From Bacteroidetes bacterium UBA1935 (GTDB lineage Bacteria; Bacteroidota; Bacteroidia; Chitinophagales; Chitinophagaceae): a stretch of 64,000 bases of DNA. The position numbers and the translations under genes are program-made. Under the pieces are notes generated by a model that was not told the DNA's origin, ran no database searches, and saw only the letters and a list, made by a program, of their open reading frames with translations. The stretch spans positions 1-64,000 of the forward strand of contig DDFF01000006.1 in NCBI GenBank assembly GCA_002337045.1, given 5' to 3'. Within the stretch, counting starts at the first letter, position 1. Every line of letters starts with the position of its first letter. Positions 23,488 to 32,315 of this stretch are shown one piece after another.

Positions 23488-25104
23488 ATGCTATACCGAA
23501 AGTACGTATTGATGGCCGGTTTCCTTTTGGCAACAAGCCACAACATCTGGGCACAGACACGCCAGAGTGTCGACATCAGCCATGCAACCATATTCCTCAA
23601 TGGCGCCGAGCTCAGCAGCAGCACAAAAATCAACCTGCCACAGGGCGAATCTGAAATACTCTTTACCAATATAGCGGGCAATGTAAACCAACAAAGCCTG
23701 AACATAGGCGCCGACAATGGCGTGGTGATACAATCTGCTACCTTCCAGAACAATTTTCTGGTGGCGGAAATATTATCTCCGCGTGCGCGCGCCATACAGG
23801 ATAGTATAGATATAATAGAAAACGGACGCGCCGGCACCAACAATATGCTTGCCGTTACAAACGAGCAGATAGCCGTACTTTCTCAAAACAAACAGGTATC
23901 TGGTTCACAGAGTGGTTTGTCTGTTGCTGAGCTTACCAAAATGCTCGACCTGATAAAAACACGCCTCTCAGGCCTGTTGGCAGAAAAAGACAAACTGAAT
24001 GCAACACTAAAGAAAACAGACGAACGCCTCACACTGCTGCGCATGCAGCTGGAAGCTGAAAAAAGTAAAGACTTCCAGCCGGGTGGTCAGCTGCTGGTTA
24101 AGTTCTACGCACCACGTGCTACATCTTCAGACGTTAATATATCTTATGTCGTACCCAATGCGGGCTGGTCACCTACTTACGACCTGCGTGTAGAAGATTT
24201 GAAAAATCCTGTTAAGCTTTTCTACAAAGCCAATGTGTTTCAGAACAGTGGTGTAAAATGGGATAAAATAAAAATCACGCTTTCTACCGGCAACCCAAGC
24301 GAGGGTGCACAGGCACCTGCATTGCAACCTTGGTATCTGGCATTCTACCAGCCAACGGCATATGGCGAAGGTTATATGAACAGCTATCAGAATCAGGCTG
24401 CACCACGTGCCAAGGCAATCATGATGGAATCTGCAGCTGAAGATGCAAAAGCACCTGCATCAGGCTCACTCAATAACTACGTACAGGTAAATAACAGCGG
24501 TATCAGCACTACATTCGATATCGACCTGCCATATACCATACCAAGCGATGGCCAGCAACACCTGGTATCTGTTAAGAGCTACGAACTGCCTGCTACTTAC
24601 CGCTACTTTGTAGTACCTAAGATGGACCGTGACGCATTCCTGCAGGCACAGATTACCAACTGGGAAGACCTGAACCTGATACCTGCCACTACCAATATCT
24701 TCTACGAGGGTAGCTATGTAGGTCAAGGCTTCATAGATATGCGCAATACGAAAGACACGATGAATATATCATTGGGCCGCGATAAGAAAATCATCGTTCG
24801 CCGCGAGCGCGATAAAGAATTGCGCAGCGTGAAAACAATAGGCACCAACATCAAAGAAACATTTGTTTACACAGTAAGCATCCGCAACACACGCAAAGAG
24901 GCGCTCAATATTACGGTACTGGAGCAACTACCTATCAGCAACGATAAAGACATCGTGATAGAAGACACCGACGTAGATGGCGGCACGCTGGAAGAAACAA
25001 CCGGCGAAGTGAAATGGATACTCAGCGTAAAACCAAATGAAACAGTGAAGAAGAAAATAGCCTTCACCGTAAAATACCCGAAAGGAAAATCAATCAATCT
25101 CTAA
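23488..25104 (+). CDS. MuiA-like protein (DUF4140/DUF4139)
   Basis: A 538-aa protein with a signal peptide (MLYRKYVLMAGFLLATSHNIWAQ) and the mucoidy-inhibitor-A arrangement: N-terminal DUF4140 beta domain (about 28-115), coiled coil (about 145-200, LAEKDKLNATLKKTDERL) and C-terminal DUF4139 beta domain (about 215-538, with SYVVPNAGWSPTYDLR and KIKITLSTGNP). Function in Bacteroidota is unknown; it is probably periplasmic or surface. The ATG directly follows a 17-bp inverted repeat. A strong terminator follows the stop. Confidence 0.85.
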   Translation: MLYRKYVLMAGFLLATSHNIWAQTRQSVDISHATIFLNGAELSSSTKINLPQGESEILFTNIAGNVNQQSLNIGADNGVVIQSATFQNNFLVAEILSPRARAIQDSIDIIENGRAGTNNMLAVTNEQIAVLSQNKQVSGSQSGLSVAELTKMLDLIKTRLSGLLAEKDKLNATLKKTDERLTLLRMQLEAEKSKDFQPGGQLLVKFYAPRATSSDVNISYVVPNAGWSPTYDLRVEDLKNPVKLFYKANVFQNSGVKWDKIKITLSTGNPSEGAQAPALQPWYLAFYQPTAYGEGYMNSYQNQAAPRAKAIMMESAAEDAKAPASGSLNNYVQVNNSGISTTFDIDLPYTIPSDGQQHLVSVKSYELPATYRYFVVPKMDRDAFLQAQITNWEDLNLIPATTNIFYEGSYVGQGFIDMRNTKDTMNISLGRDKKIIVRRERDKELRSVKTIGTNIKETFVYTVSIRNTRKEALNITVLEQLPISNDKDIVIEDTDVDGGTLEETTGEVKWILSVKPNETVKKKIAFTVKYPKGKSINL

Positions 25105-25108
25105 AAAC

Positions 25109-25137
25109 AAAAAGCCCTTGCAATGCAGGGGCTTTTT
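25109..25137 (+). terminator. Rho-independent terminator
   Basis: AAAAAGCCC pairs with GGGCTTTTT around a short GC-rich stem, followed by T residues, 5 bp after the MuiA-like stop codon. Confidence 0.8.
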
Positions 25138-25188
25138 TATGTTGTGTGGGGAAGGTTGAGTAAATTGGTGTAGGTAGCATAAGTTTCA

Positions 25189-25680
25189 ATGAAGACAATA
25201 TTCATAAGTATAATTTTATCTGTCACTGCGATTATTTCCAACGCACAAAACGGGAATCATCGCAACAGTAAAATGCCAAATAAAATTGTAGTCTATAACT
25301 CTGATTATTCATTGGCAACTACGCTACAGTATGTATTGACGAAGCAAGACATTCAGATTACTCAAAAAGCGGAGCTTGAAGGCGAAAAAGATTCTGTATT
25401 TTTTAGAACAACACTGAATCAATCTATTATTTCAAAGCAATTATCACAAATCAATATAGGTAGTCTGAAAGAACGTTATGATAATCCTTGCGTTCAAGAT
25501 GGTTTGCAAATTACAGTTGTCATTAATATTTGTGGTAGTTCTAAAACAACGCATGTAAGCAATTATTACCAGCCTGACATAGATAACATTATCAAGTTGA
25601 TAAATAGCATTGTACCACCCCAATACGCAATATGGTATGATAAGGAAGTATTGACGCAAAGAATGGAAAACTGTAAATAG
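25189..25680 (+). CDS. Small secreted protein of unknown function
   Basis: A 163-aa protein with a clear signal peptide (MKTIFISIILSVTAIISNAQ). No domain is recognised. The mature part is alpha/beta-like in pattern and has three cysteines (in NPCVQDG, INICGSS and the terminal ENCK). The base composition is more AT-rich than the neighbouring core genes, which suggests recent acquisition. It stands alone between a terminator and the first dispersed repeat. Confidence 0.7.
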   Translation: MKTIFISIILSVTAIISNAQNGNHRNSKMPNKIVVYNSDYSLATTLQYVLTKQDIQITQKAELEGEKDSVFFRTTLNQSIISKQLSQINIGSLKERYDNPCVQDGLQITVVINICGSSKTTHVSNYYQPDIDNIIKLINSIVPPQYAIWYDKEVLTQRMENCK

Positions 25681-25704
25681 ACAACTAAAAAACCGCTGCC
25701 CCAT

Positions 25705-25923
25705 TAGCACCGTCATGTGCGCAGCACTGACCACGCTCCATGCGTATTCCTCACAATAACAGCGTATAGCTAACCCTAAAACATGCGGAGCATTGGTTTT
25801 AGGGGGTCCTTTTCCCTGCCTGCCGGTAGGTTTGTTACTTTCTTTTGGACAAGCAAAAGAAAGTAATACTCACGAAGAGAGAAATTGCGTTATGACTAGA
25901 TTGCTTCGTTACTCGCAATAACG
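25705..25923. repeat. Dispersed repeat, copy 1
   Basis: About 219 bp shared with copies at 32006 and 32800. Shared blocks in order: TAGCACCGTCATGTGCGCAG; a hairpin with arms CCCTAAAAC and GTTTTAGGG; a hairpin with arms ACTTTCTTTTG and CAAAAGAAAGT; and a tail ATTGCTTCGTT...CGCAAT. No reading frame is conserved. Copy 1 carries a CCTGCCTGCCGGTAGG insert between the hairpins. This looks like a non-autonomous mobile or REP/MITE-like element. The rest of the 25924-26051 gap holds the operator listed separately. Confidence 0.8.
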
Positions 25924-25968
25924 CCAGGAGAACACACTCCAAAATCACAAATCCAACCATTACAACCC

Positions 25969-25990
25969 ACAGTTGTCAAAAAACAACTGT
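25969..25990. promoter_or_regulatory. Candidate operator of the XRE/pentapeptide gene
   Basis: ACAGTTGT (25969-25976) and ACAACTGT (25983-25990) are perfect inverted half-sites with a 6-bp spacer. They lie about 60 bp upstream of the -7 box of a gene that encodes its own HTH domain, so autoregulation is likely. Confidence 0.45.
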
Positions 25991-26051
25991 AAGTAGTACG
26001 TATACAACTAAGGGGAGTCGTTATTTTGCGGTATCCGCCTGCAGGCAACAA

Positions 26052-26059
26052 TACCTTTG
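26052..26059 (+). promoter_or_regulatory. XRE/pentapeptide gene promoter -7 box
   Basis: TACCTTTG is an exact TAnnTTTG match, 28 nt upstream of the ATG at 26088. Confidence 0.5.
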
Positions 26060-26087
26060 CCTTGTCGAAAAAATAAAGGCGTTTTAT

Positions 26088-26999
26088 ATGGATACGAATA
26101 TGATAGGCAGCAAAATTGCCAAAGCTAGAAAAGAGATCAACATGTCGCAGGCGCAACTGGCACAGCTTATGTTCATCAGCCCGCAGGCAGTTGGCAAATG
26201 GGAACGCGGAGAGTCTATTCCGGATATCATTACCATCAACCGTCTGGCAGAGATACTGGGGGTAGATCTTAATTACTTTTCCGAAAACTTCCCGTCTGTC
26301 AATACAGAAGAAAATGTACAGATACAAAAAGAAGAAACTGCAGGTTCGTCAACTGCAGAGCAACCATTGATTAATAACTTCAACGGAAGCAATCTGGTAG
26401 GTAGTGATTTTGCGGGTGTTGTTGCACAGAAAAGAAAATTCAACGGTAGCGCCTTACGTGGCTCCGACTTTTCCGGTGCCGACCTTACTGGCAGCTCCTT
26501 CAAAGGCAGCGATGTACGCGATGCTAATTTTGATGGCGCCAACCTTGCAGACTGTGTGCTATCGGCTATGGACCTGACAGGTGCCAGCTTCAATAAAACC
26601 ATCCTTGTCCGTACAGAGTTCAGCAAGCTGGGTTTATACAATGCTCGGTTTGCCAATGCAAAGCTGGTAGATGTAAAACTCACCAAGAGCGACCTTACCA
26701 AAACGCTTTTTGAAAACTGCATATTTGAAGGTGTAGATTTCAATTACTCCGATTTGCGAGGTGTCTGCTTCGACGGGCAAACGTTCATCGGTGTCAAGTT
26801 TCACAACGGCGCACTCAACGATGCCACGTTCAGGGGTGCAACACTCAAAAATGTATCCTTCCGTTCTACCTATGCCATTACCAACAGATACTACCGCGCT
26901 CTCAAAACCATCAACTTCGATGGGGCAATGATGGACAAGCTGACGTATGCCTCGCTCAAGGGCTTGGGTGCAGACCTTTCGAACGTAACTGTCTTGTAG
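26088..26999 (+). CDS. XRE-family HTH protein fused to pentapeptide repeats
   Basis: A 303-aa fusion. Residues about 5-65 are an XRE/Cro helix-turn-helix (IAKARKEINMSQAQLAQLM ... VGKWERGESIPD). A linker leads to pentapeptide repeats from about 95 to 270, with the A(D/N)LxG rhythm visible in ALRGSDFSGADLTGSSFKGS and ANFDGANLADC. Pentapeptide repeats form a right-handed beta helix that can mimic DNA (known for gyrase-protecting proteins). The fusion suggests a regulator whose helix binds a target or DNA; the target is unknown. A 72-aa membrane protein gene follows after 11 bp. Confidence 0.88.
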   Translation: MDTNMIGSKIAKARKEINMSQAQLAQLMFISPQAVGKWERGESIPDIITINRLAEILGVDLNYFSENFPSVNTEENVQIQKEETAGSSTAEQPLINNFNGSNLVGSDFAGVVAQKRKFNGSALRGSDFSGADLTGSSFKGSDVRDANFDGANLADCVLSAMDLTGASFNKTILVRTEFSKLGLYNARFANAKLVDVKLTKSDLTKTLFENCIFEGVDFNYSDLRGVCFDGQTFIGVKFHNGALNDATFRGATLKNVSFRSTYAITNRYYRALKTINFDGAMMDKLTYASLKGLGADLSNVTVL

Positions 27000-27010
27000 C
27001 TCCATCAGCC

Positions 27011-27229
27011 ATGAAAAAACTACTGATTGCAAACGGCACGCTGCTGCTGATGTTCATTTTCCTGATACCTGCTATGTTCGCAGATGTGAAATACGATATA
27101 GCCAATGTTGTCAATAACAGAATAACCGCATTATGCTATCGGCATCTGTTACTCCTTACAGGGTTCATTCTGTTTCAGTTCGGGGTTATACTCTATCTCT
27201 TATTTCATTTCAGGCATTACAGACAATAA
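27011..27229 (+). CDS. Small two-helix membrane protein
   Basis: A 72-aa protein with two membrane segments, LLIANGTLLLMFIFLIPAMFA and LLLLTGFILFQFGVILYLLF, joined by a short polar loop. No named family is recognised. The IPAMF motif at the end of helix one recurs as VPAMF in the small protein at 42088-42297, so they may be related. It follows the XRE/pentapeptide gene by 11 bp in the same direction, and a terminator follows. Confidence 0.6.
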   Translation: MKKLLIANGTLLLMFIFLIPAMFADVKYDIANVVNNRITALCYRHLLLLTGFILFQFGVILYLLFHFRHYRQ

Positions 27230-27254
27230 CTACGCTGTATAGCTACAAAAAAAT

Positions 27255-27280
27255 GCTCCTGCATACAGGGGCTTTTCTGT
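27255..27280 (+). terminator. Rho-independent terminator
   Basis: GCTCCTG (27255) pairs with CAGGGGC (ending 27272), one G-T pair, followed by TTTTCTGTTT. It ends the XRE/pentapeptide and small membrane protein unit. Confidence 0.6.
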
Positions 27281-27448
27281 TTAGGACATACTTACTTATT
27301 CGCACCTTTTTCTAAGTGAAAAAATCTCCATACAACACCTGTTGCTATTTTTTAATGCTTATTTAATTCGTTTTCAATAACACTCATAGTAATATTGCGT
27401 CTATAGAAGATAGTATTACTATTATATGAAGTTGTAAAACTAATTATT

Positions 27449-29110
27449 ATGAACAGATTTGTCCTCTTATTGCTTTTAGTATTGTTTGCCAATACAACCA
27501 ACGCGCAAACTCCGCAATTCTCGCTATCAGGTGGTACATCATCCAATACCATCCCACTCATGAGTACTACAAACAGGGTACAATGGGTATACTACCGTAC
27601 AGATTTTGCAGGCCTTCCAACAGGCAGCCAGCTGATATCAAAAATATATCTGCGCAGCGGTACAAATATTGGTAGTGCTACCTACACAAACCTTACCATC
27701 CGCATGGGGCATAGTACACTCAGTACATTTACAAATGGCGCATTTGTAACAGGGCTTACAACCGTATTCTCTGCTACATCACACACCATCACATCTATCG
27801 TTTCAGGTGGATGGGTTGAGTTTACACTACAAAATCCGTTTACTTACAACGGTACTCAAAACATTATTGTAGAGGTTTCGCAAACAGGGTACACAGGAGG
27901 CTTTACCGTAAGGCAAAATACTGCAGGTGGTAATCGCAGGCTGTTTGGTACTGCTACTGCAACATCAGGTACTGCAAGCACAGGTATTGCAGACTTTGGT
28001 ATGGATGCTTATCCGATACACGCATGTGCAAGAACAGTTCCGCAAACACCATCGTTTATCAATTCAACCATCGCTACCGTACGTTGGGGTGCAGTAACAG
28101 GTGCTGCCAGTTACGACTATGCAGTATCTACCTCACCCAACTGGCCTACAAGCGGCTGGCTGAATACAAACAATACAAGTGCCACAGTTACAGGCCTCAC
28201 GCCTGATACCAGGTATTTCCTCTTGGTACGTACCAGGTGTTCTGCTACCACATTCTCTTTCTGGGATACGTTGTCTTTCCGCACATTGCCTGCATGTATC
28301 ATTCCTAAAAATATTAAAGTAACCCGTATCGACTCTAACAGTGCAGACATCCGTTGGAACAGGCTTGCCAATGCTACAAGGTATCAATACCTTGTAGACC
28401 AGACACGTGCTACACCGCTTTCCTCAGAGATATCACTCGCTACAAGCACCTTAGATAGTTTCGCAAACATCACAGGGCTGAGAGAGAACTCAAAGTATTA
28501 TGTACACGTAAGGTCTATATGCCCGGGCAATGATAGTTCTCTATGGTCGTTGGATTCTTTCAGAACGATATATGCTTGCAAGACGCCTGCATTAAGTGCG
28601 CAAATCATCAACAAAAACACTGCCATCATACATTGGGATACTGTAATGACAGGACAGAAGTACGAATATGCCTATTCGCTCAGTTCAGACGTGCCCAATT
28701 TCGGCACGCCAGTAAAATCAAGCTTTGTACAGATAACTACCCTGCAACCCGCCACACAATATTTCCTGCATTGCAGGAGCTATTGTATGGATGATAATAT
28801 TATTACCAGCTCTCCGTGGTCAGATATTGCATTCAGCACTACAACACTTAGCGTCAATAGCCTGAAAAACACGCAGGAAGCAATCACCCTGCATCCGAAT
28901 CCTGTAAAAGACATACTATACCTGAACATAGCTAATGCATCCGGCAGTTACAGAGTACTTGTTACAGATCTGACGGGCAGGGACGTTAAAAGTTTTGAAC
29001 TGAATAGCAATACACGCAGTATAGATGTTGCCGACCTGCAACCGGGGCACTACATCATAAAAGCTATTAATAACGATAAAGTTTTCAGCAGCAGATTTAT
29101 GAAGCAATAG
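27449..29110 (+). CDS. Fibronectin type III repeat protein secreted by the type IX system
   Basis: A 553-aa secreted protein. It has a signal peptide (MNRFVLLLLLVLFANTTNAQ), an N-terminal beta domain (about 25-185, threonine and asparagine rich), then three fibronectin III domains (about 195-280, 285-370, 375-465, each with the late Tyr-hydrophobic-hydrophobic-V-R pattern such as DTRYFLLVRTRC). A C-terminal Por/type IX sorting domain follows (about 470-553, HPNPVKDILYLN and GHYIIKAIN). It should be exported across the outer membrane and anchored or released. Substrate or ligand is unknown. The 150-bp upstream gap shows no other gene. Confidence 0.88.
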   Translation: MNRFVLLLLLVLFANTTNAQTPQFSLSGGTSSNTIPLMSTTNRVQWVYYRTDFAGLPTGSQLISKIYLRSGTNIGSATYTNLTIRMGHSTLSTFTNGAFVTGLTTVFSATSHTITSIVSGGWVEFTLQNPFTYNGTQNIIVEVSQTGYTGGFTVRQNTAGGNRRLFGTATATSGTASTGIADFGMDAYPIHACARTVPQTPSFINSTIATVRWGAVTGAASYDYAVSTSPNWPTSGWLNTNNTSATVTGLTPDTRYFLLVRTRCSATTFSFWDTLSFRTLPACIIPKNIKVTRIDSNSADIRWNRLANATRYQYLVDQTRATPLSSEISLATSTLDSFANITGLRENSKYYVHVRSICPGNDSSLWSLDSFRTIYACKTPALSAQIINKNTAIIHWDTVMTGQKYEYAYSLSSDVPNFGTPVKSSFVQITTLQPATQYFLHCRSYCMDDNIITSSPWSDIAFSTTTLSVNSLKNTQEAITLHPNPVKDILYLNIANASGSYRVLVTDLTGRDVKSFELNSNTRSIDVADLQPGHYIIKAINNDKVFSSRFMKQ

Positions 29111-29126
29111 GGGTAATCATAGGTAC

Positions 29127-29158
29127 AAAAACGCCCGCTATCGTGGCGGGTGTTTTTT
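29127..29158 (+). terminator. Rho-independent terminator
   Basis: AACGCCCGC (29130-29138) pairs with GCGGGTGTT (29146-29154, one G-T), followed by T residues. It ends the fibronectin-III gene. Confidence 0.8.
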
Positions 29159-29177
29159 AAGTAGTACTCAAAACAAG

Positions 29178-29205
29178 AACGCCCCTATACAGGGGCGTTT
29201 TCATT
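29178..29205. terminator. Bidirectional terminator
   Basis: AACGCCCCT pairs with AGGGGCGTT around a 4-nt loop. It lies directly downstream of the leftward DUF4783 gene and serves its 3' end. Confidence 0.7.
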
Positions 29206-29209
29206 TTCT

Positions 29210-29602
29210 TTATTTTTCAAACCGCATTTCGCGCAGTACGTAGGTATCGTCTTTTTGTTTCAGCACCAGGTATATCTGGTAGGTGCCGTTGGTAGTTTGC
29301 AAAGTGCCTACGGCATATTTTGCATTTTGCCCCGACGGGCCACCTTGTTTCACAATAAAATCTTTCACCTGATTTTTAGTAAAGAAGTCTTTCAGTACAA
29401 TCTCTGCCTGTGCTTTACTATAGATAGATTGATTATTGCTGATTGTAATGGAAACCGTATTATCTAAATACTTAGCCACCGTAGTGATGTTTCCACTGCG
29501 GATACCATTGGTCACGTCCTCAAGCGCCTGCGCATTGGCTGCAGCAAGCATTATGAAAGAGGACAGTATGGTAAGTATAGTTCGTTTGTAAAATTTCTTC
29601 AT
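29210..29602 (-). CDS. DUF4783 family periplasmic protein
   Basis: A 130-aa protein with signal peptide (MKKFYKRTILTILSSFIMLAAANAQ) and a single NTF2-like fold of the DUF4783 type: ALEDVTNGIRSGN, the FTKNQVKDFIVKQGGPS stretch and the YLVLKQKDDTYVLREMRFEK end. The family is specific to Bacteroidota and of unknown function. ATG 29602 is preferred over one two codons upstream, since it gives the standard MKK signal start. Divergent from gpmI across a 271-bp AT-rich gap. Confidence 0.85.
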   Translation of the reverse strand: MKKFYKRTILTILSSFIMLAAANAQALEDVTNGIRSGNITTVAKYLDNTVSITISNNQSIYSKAQAEIVLKDFFTKNQVKDFIVKQGGPSGQNAKYAVGTLQTTNGTYQIYLVLKQKDDTYVLREMRFEK

Positions 29603-29860
29603 CGGCAAACTGCTTCAAGTCCTGTATAACAAGTTATCCACATCAAAAAACCTGCCAAACTTGTTAAAATTTTAACTTTTAGGTTAAAAAGCATTTAAAG
29701 TTAGGAAAAATGCTTCTAAATATCAACAATAATTTTATATCCATACATATTATTTGCCATATCGTTCCACAAATACAATATTGCCACATATATCATAACG
29801 CTTAGCTAATAAAGCTGATACATATCATAATACGGAAAATAACCACCTGCGGATTTTCAG
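29603..29860. other. AT-rich divergent intergenic region with a single DnaA-box-like site
   Basis: The gap carries divergent promoters for the DUF4783 gene and gpmI. One exact TTATCCACA is present near 29631. Palindromic AT stretches such as TTAAAATTTTAA follow. No reading frame is seen, and one box is not enough for an origin. Confidence 0.3.
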
Positions 29861-29868
29861 TAATTTTG
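29861..29868 (+). promoter_or_regulatory. gpmI promoter -7 box, leaderless spacing
   Basis: TAATTTTG is an exact TAnnTTTG match ending 5 nt before the gpmI ATG at 29874. Confidence 0.6.
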
Positions 29869-29873
29869 CGCCC

Positions 29874-31400
29874 ATGTCAAAGAAAGCAATGCTTATTATT
29901 ATGGACGGCTGGGGCCATGGTCAGGTACCCGCTGCCGATGCCATAGCCAATGCCAATGTTCCGTTCGTTAAGTCTTTATACAGCCAATACCCAAATACAG
30001 AGCTGATAACCTGCGGCGAAGCCGTTGGCCTGCCCGATGGACAAATGGGCAATAGCGAAGTAGGCCACCTGAACTTGGGAGCGGGCCGTATTGTGTATCA
30101 GGAACTGCAACGTATCAATGTTGCCATTCGCGATGGCGAGCTTGCCAACAACCTGATTTTCCAGAAAGCACTGGATAGTGCCAAGTATAATAATAAGACC
30201 CTGCACCTGATAGGCCTGGTGAGCGATGGCGGTGTACACTCGCACATCAACCATCTGAAGGCTATCTGCACACTGGCAAGCAAGCACAATGTGCAGCGCG
30301 TTGCCATCCATGCATTTACCGATGGCCGCGATACCGACCCTAAAGGCGGCTACGACTACCTGAAGGACCTGCAGCAACACCTCGTTATATCAGGCGGTTT
30401 CATCGCATCCGTTACAGGCAGGTATTATGCTATGGATCGCGACCACCGTTGGGAGCGTGTAAAACTGGCATACGATGCACTGGTACACGGCGTTGGCGAA
30501 AAAACGCAGGATGTGCTGGGCAGCATAGAGGCATCTTACAATGCAGGCACTACCGATGAGTTTATCAAACCCATCATTGCTACAGACAACGATGGCAATC
30601 CGCTGGCTACCATACAGGATGGCGATGTGGTGATATGCTTCAACTTCCGTACAGACCGCTGCCGCGAAATAACACAGGTGCTTACACAGCAGGATTTCCC
30701 CGAACTGGATATGCACCCGCTGCAATTGCACTATGTTACCATGACGGAGTATGACAAGACCTACCAAAACGTAGATGTAATATTCTATAACGACAACCTG
30801 AACAATACGCTGGGCGAGGTACTGGCCTACAATGGTAAAAAACAGATACGCATTGCCGAAACAGAAAAATACCCGCACGTTACATTCTTCTTCAGCGGCG
30901 GGCGCGAGCATCCTTTTGAAGGTGAAAGCAGAATACTGAAACCATCGCCGAAGGATGTGGCTACCTACGATCTGAAACCGCAGATGAGCGCCATAGACCT
31001 GACAGATGCTATACTGCCAGAGATAGAAAAACAATCGGCAGATTTTATTTGCCTCAACTTTGCTAATGCCGACATGGTGGGCCATACAGGTGTGTGGGAA
31101 GCCGCCATAAAAGCGGTGGAGACGGTAAATAACTGTGTATCGAAAATAGTGCCTGCTGCACTGGCAAATGGTTATTGCGTATTCCTGACGGCAGACCATG
31201 GCAACAGCGACTATATGATAAATGAAGACGGCACTGTGAACACAGCACACACGCTGAACCCCGTACCGCTGTTTGTTATCAGCAACGATTACAAAGGCAT
31301 AGTGCGCCCCGGCAAGCTGGGCGACATAGCCCCAACCATACTACACTATATGGGCATACCCATACCAAACGAAATGACCGGCAATGTGCTGATAGACTAA
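29874..31400 (+). CDS. gpmI: 2,3-bisphosphoglycerate-independent phosphoglycerate mutase
   Basis: GpmI interconverts 3- and 2-phosphoglycerate with two manganese ions. The 508-aa protein has the full-length two-domain form. Metal and phosphoserine residues are visible in MLIIMDGWG, MGNSEVGHLNLGAGR (nucleophile Ser about 63), HAFTDGRDT, and the late metal sites NFANADMVGHTG and LTADHGNSD. Length and order are standard. Monocistronic with its own promoter and terminator. The -7 box lies 5 nt before the ATG. Confidence 0.97.
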   Translation: MSKKAMLIIMDGWGHGQVPAADAIANANVPFVKSLYSQYPNTELITCGEAVGLPDGQMGNSEVGHLNLGAGRIVYQELQRINVAIRDGELANNLIFQKALDSAKYNNKTLHLIGLVSDGGVHSHINHLKAICTLASKHNVQRVAIHAFTDGRDTDPKGGYDYLKDLQQHLVISGGFIASVTGRYYAMDRDHRWERVKLAYDALVHGVGEKTQDVLGSIEASYNAGTTDEFIKPIIATDNDGNPLATIQDGDVVICFNFRTDRCREITQVLTQQDFPELDMHPLQLHYVTMTEYDKTYQNVDVIFYNDNLNNTLGEVLAYNGKKQIRIAETEKYPHVTFFFSGGREHPFEGESRILKPSPKDVATYDLKPQMSAIDLTDAILPEIEKQSADFICLNFANADMVGHTGVWEAAIKAVETVNNCVSKIVPAALANGYCVFLTADHGNSDYMINEDGTVNTAHTLNPVPLFVISNDYKGIVRPGKLGDIAPTILHYMGIPIPNEMTGNVLID

Positions 31401-31405
31401 ATTAA

Positions 31406-31432
31406 AAAAGGGGCTCATCGCCCCTTTTGTTT
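31406..31432 (+). terminator. Rho-independent terminator
   Basis: AAAAGGGGC pairs with GCCCCTTTT around a 5-nt loop, followed by TGTTTT, directly after gpmI. Confidence 0.8.
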
Positions 31433-31477
31433 TACATATACTATATCCGTCATTTAGAACCAAGCGCAGTATAAATA

Positions 31478-31882
31478 CTACTTAACTATGTTTATCTCTT
31501 TGAATTCTATTGCCTTATCTAAATATATGGTAAACGGTGTATTATCAGCTGGGGACATAGAATAATCACCAATTATTAACACTGCGATTGGCACATACTG
31601 ACCTGATACTTTTACTCTAGATAATCTAGCAATTTTGTAAGTATTCCCAGGCATATGTATTGTTGTATATCGTTTATTTCTTTCAATTCTTTGAGAGTTA
31701 AATGGCGTACCATTTACATCATACAAACTAGGTTGAATATATTGTAGTATGACATCTGTATTAACTTTGATTTTGTTAGTTGCAAAAACTGTATCTCCAT
31801 TTTTTAGAACAGCAAACTTTTTCCAATCTTGTGCATAGACATATTGGATTTGAAGTACGGCGAGAAGGAATAGTTTTTTCAT
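31478..31882 (-). CDS. Small secreted protein of unknown function
   Basis: A 134-aa protein with a short signal peptide (MKKLFLLAVLQIQYVYAQ). The mature part is beta-rich, with no cysteine and no recognised domain. It is AT-rich compared with gpmI. It stands alone, between gpmI and the second repeat cluster, reading toward gpmI. No function is proposed. Confidence 0.65.
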   Translation of the reverse strand: MKKLFLLAVLQIQYVYAQDWKKFAVLKNGDTVFATNKIKVNTDVILQYIQPSLYDVNGTPFNSQRIERNKRYTTIHMPGNTYKIARLSRVKVSGQYVPIAVLIIGDYSMSPADNTPFTIYLDKAIEFKEINIVK

Positions 31883-31945
31883 TTCACTCTTTCTTACAAG
31901 ATACTAATTCAAGTATATAGTTCTTCAATTGAAACAAACCCCGCA

Positions 31946-31984
31946 CTCATTTCACGAGGTTGTTTCCAAACGCTCGCAATGACG
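31946..31984. repeat. Partial dispersed repeat (tail unit only)
   Basis: CTCATTTCACGAGGTTG... to CGCAATGACG closely matches the 3' tail of copy 2 at 32216-32254. It stands immediately before copy 2, so tail-plus-full copy are in tandem. Confidence 0.6.
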
Positions 31985-32005
31985 AAAATAGAAAGAACAG
32001 CCCCA

Positions 32006-32254
32006 TAGCACTGTCATGTGCGCAGCACTGACCAAGTCTAATGCATATTCCCCACAACAACAGCGTAGAGCTAGCCCTAAAACATGCGGAGCATTGGTTT
32101 TAGGGGGTCTTTTTTCCCTGCCTGCCGTCAGGCAGGTTTCTCTCTTTCTTTTTGGACAAGCAAAAAGAAAGAGAAAGATGAAGGTAGTACTAAAGCCCGA
32201 AGAGAAAACCAAGACTCATTTCGCGAGGTTGCTTCGCTAACGCTCGCAATGACG
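32006..32254. repeat. Dispersed repeat, copy 2
   Basis: About 249 bp, same block order as copies 1 and 3. The hairpin arms are CCCTAAAAC/GTTTTAGGG and CTTTCTTTTTG/CAAAAAGAAAG. The second hairpin differs from copy 1 by paired (compensating) changes. It carries CCTGCCTGCCGTCAGGCAGG between the hairpins, and ends GGTTGCTTCGC...CGCAATGACG. Confidence 0.8.
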
Positions 32255-32315
32255 CAAGTGATTTGTAGGTTTATCTTCAAATACAGTATCGTACCTTTAA
32301 CCATCAAATAGTTGC

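Noticed and set aside
29603..29873. Replication origin
   Set aside because: Only one DnaA-box-like site was seen and dnaA/dnaN are not nearby.
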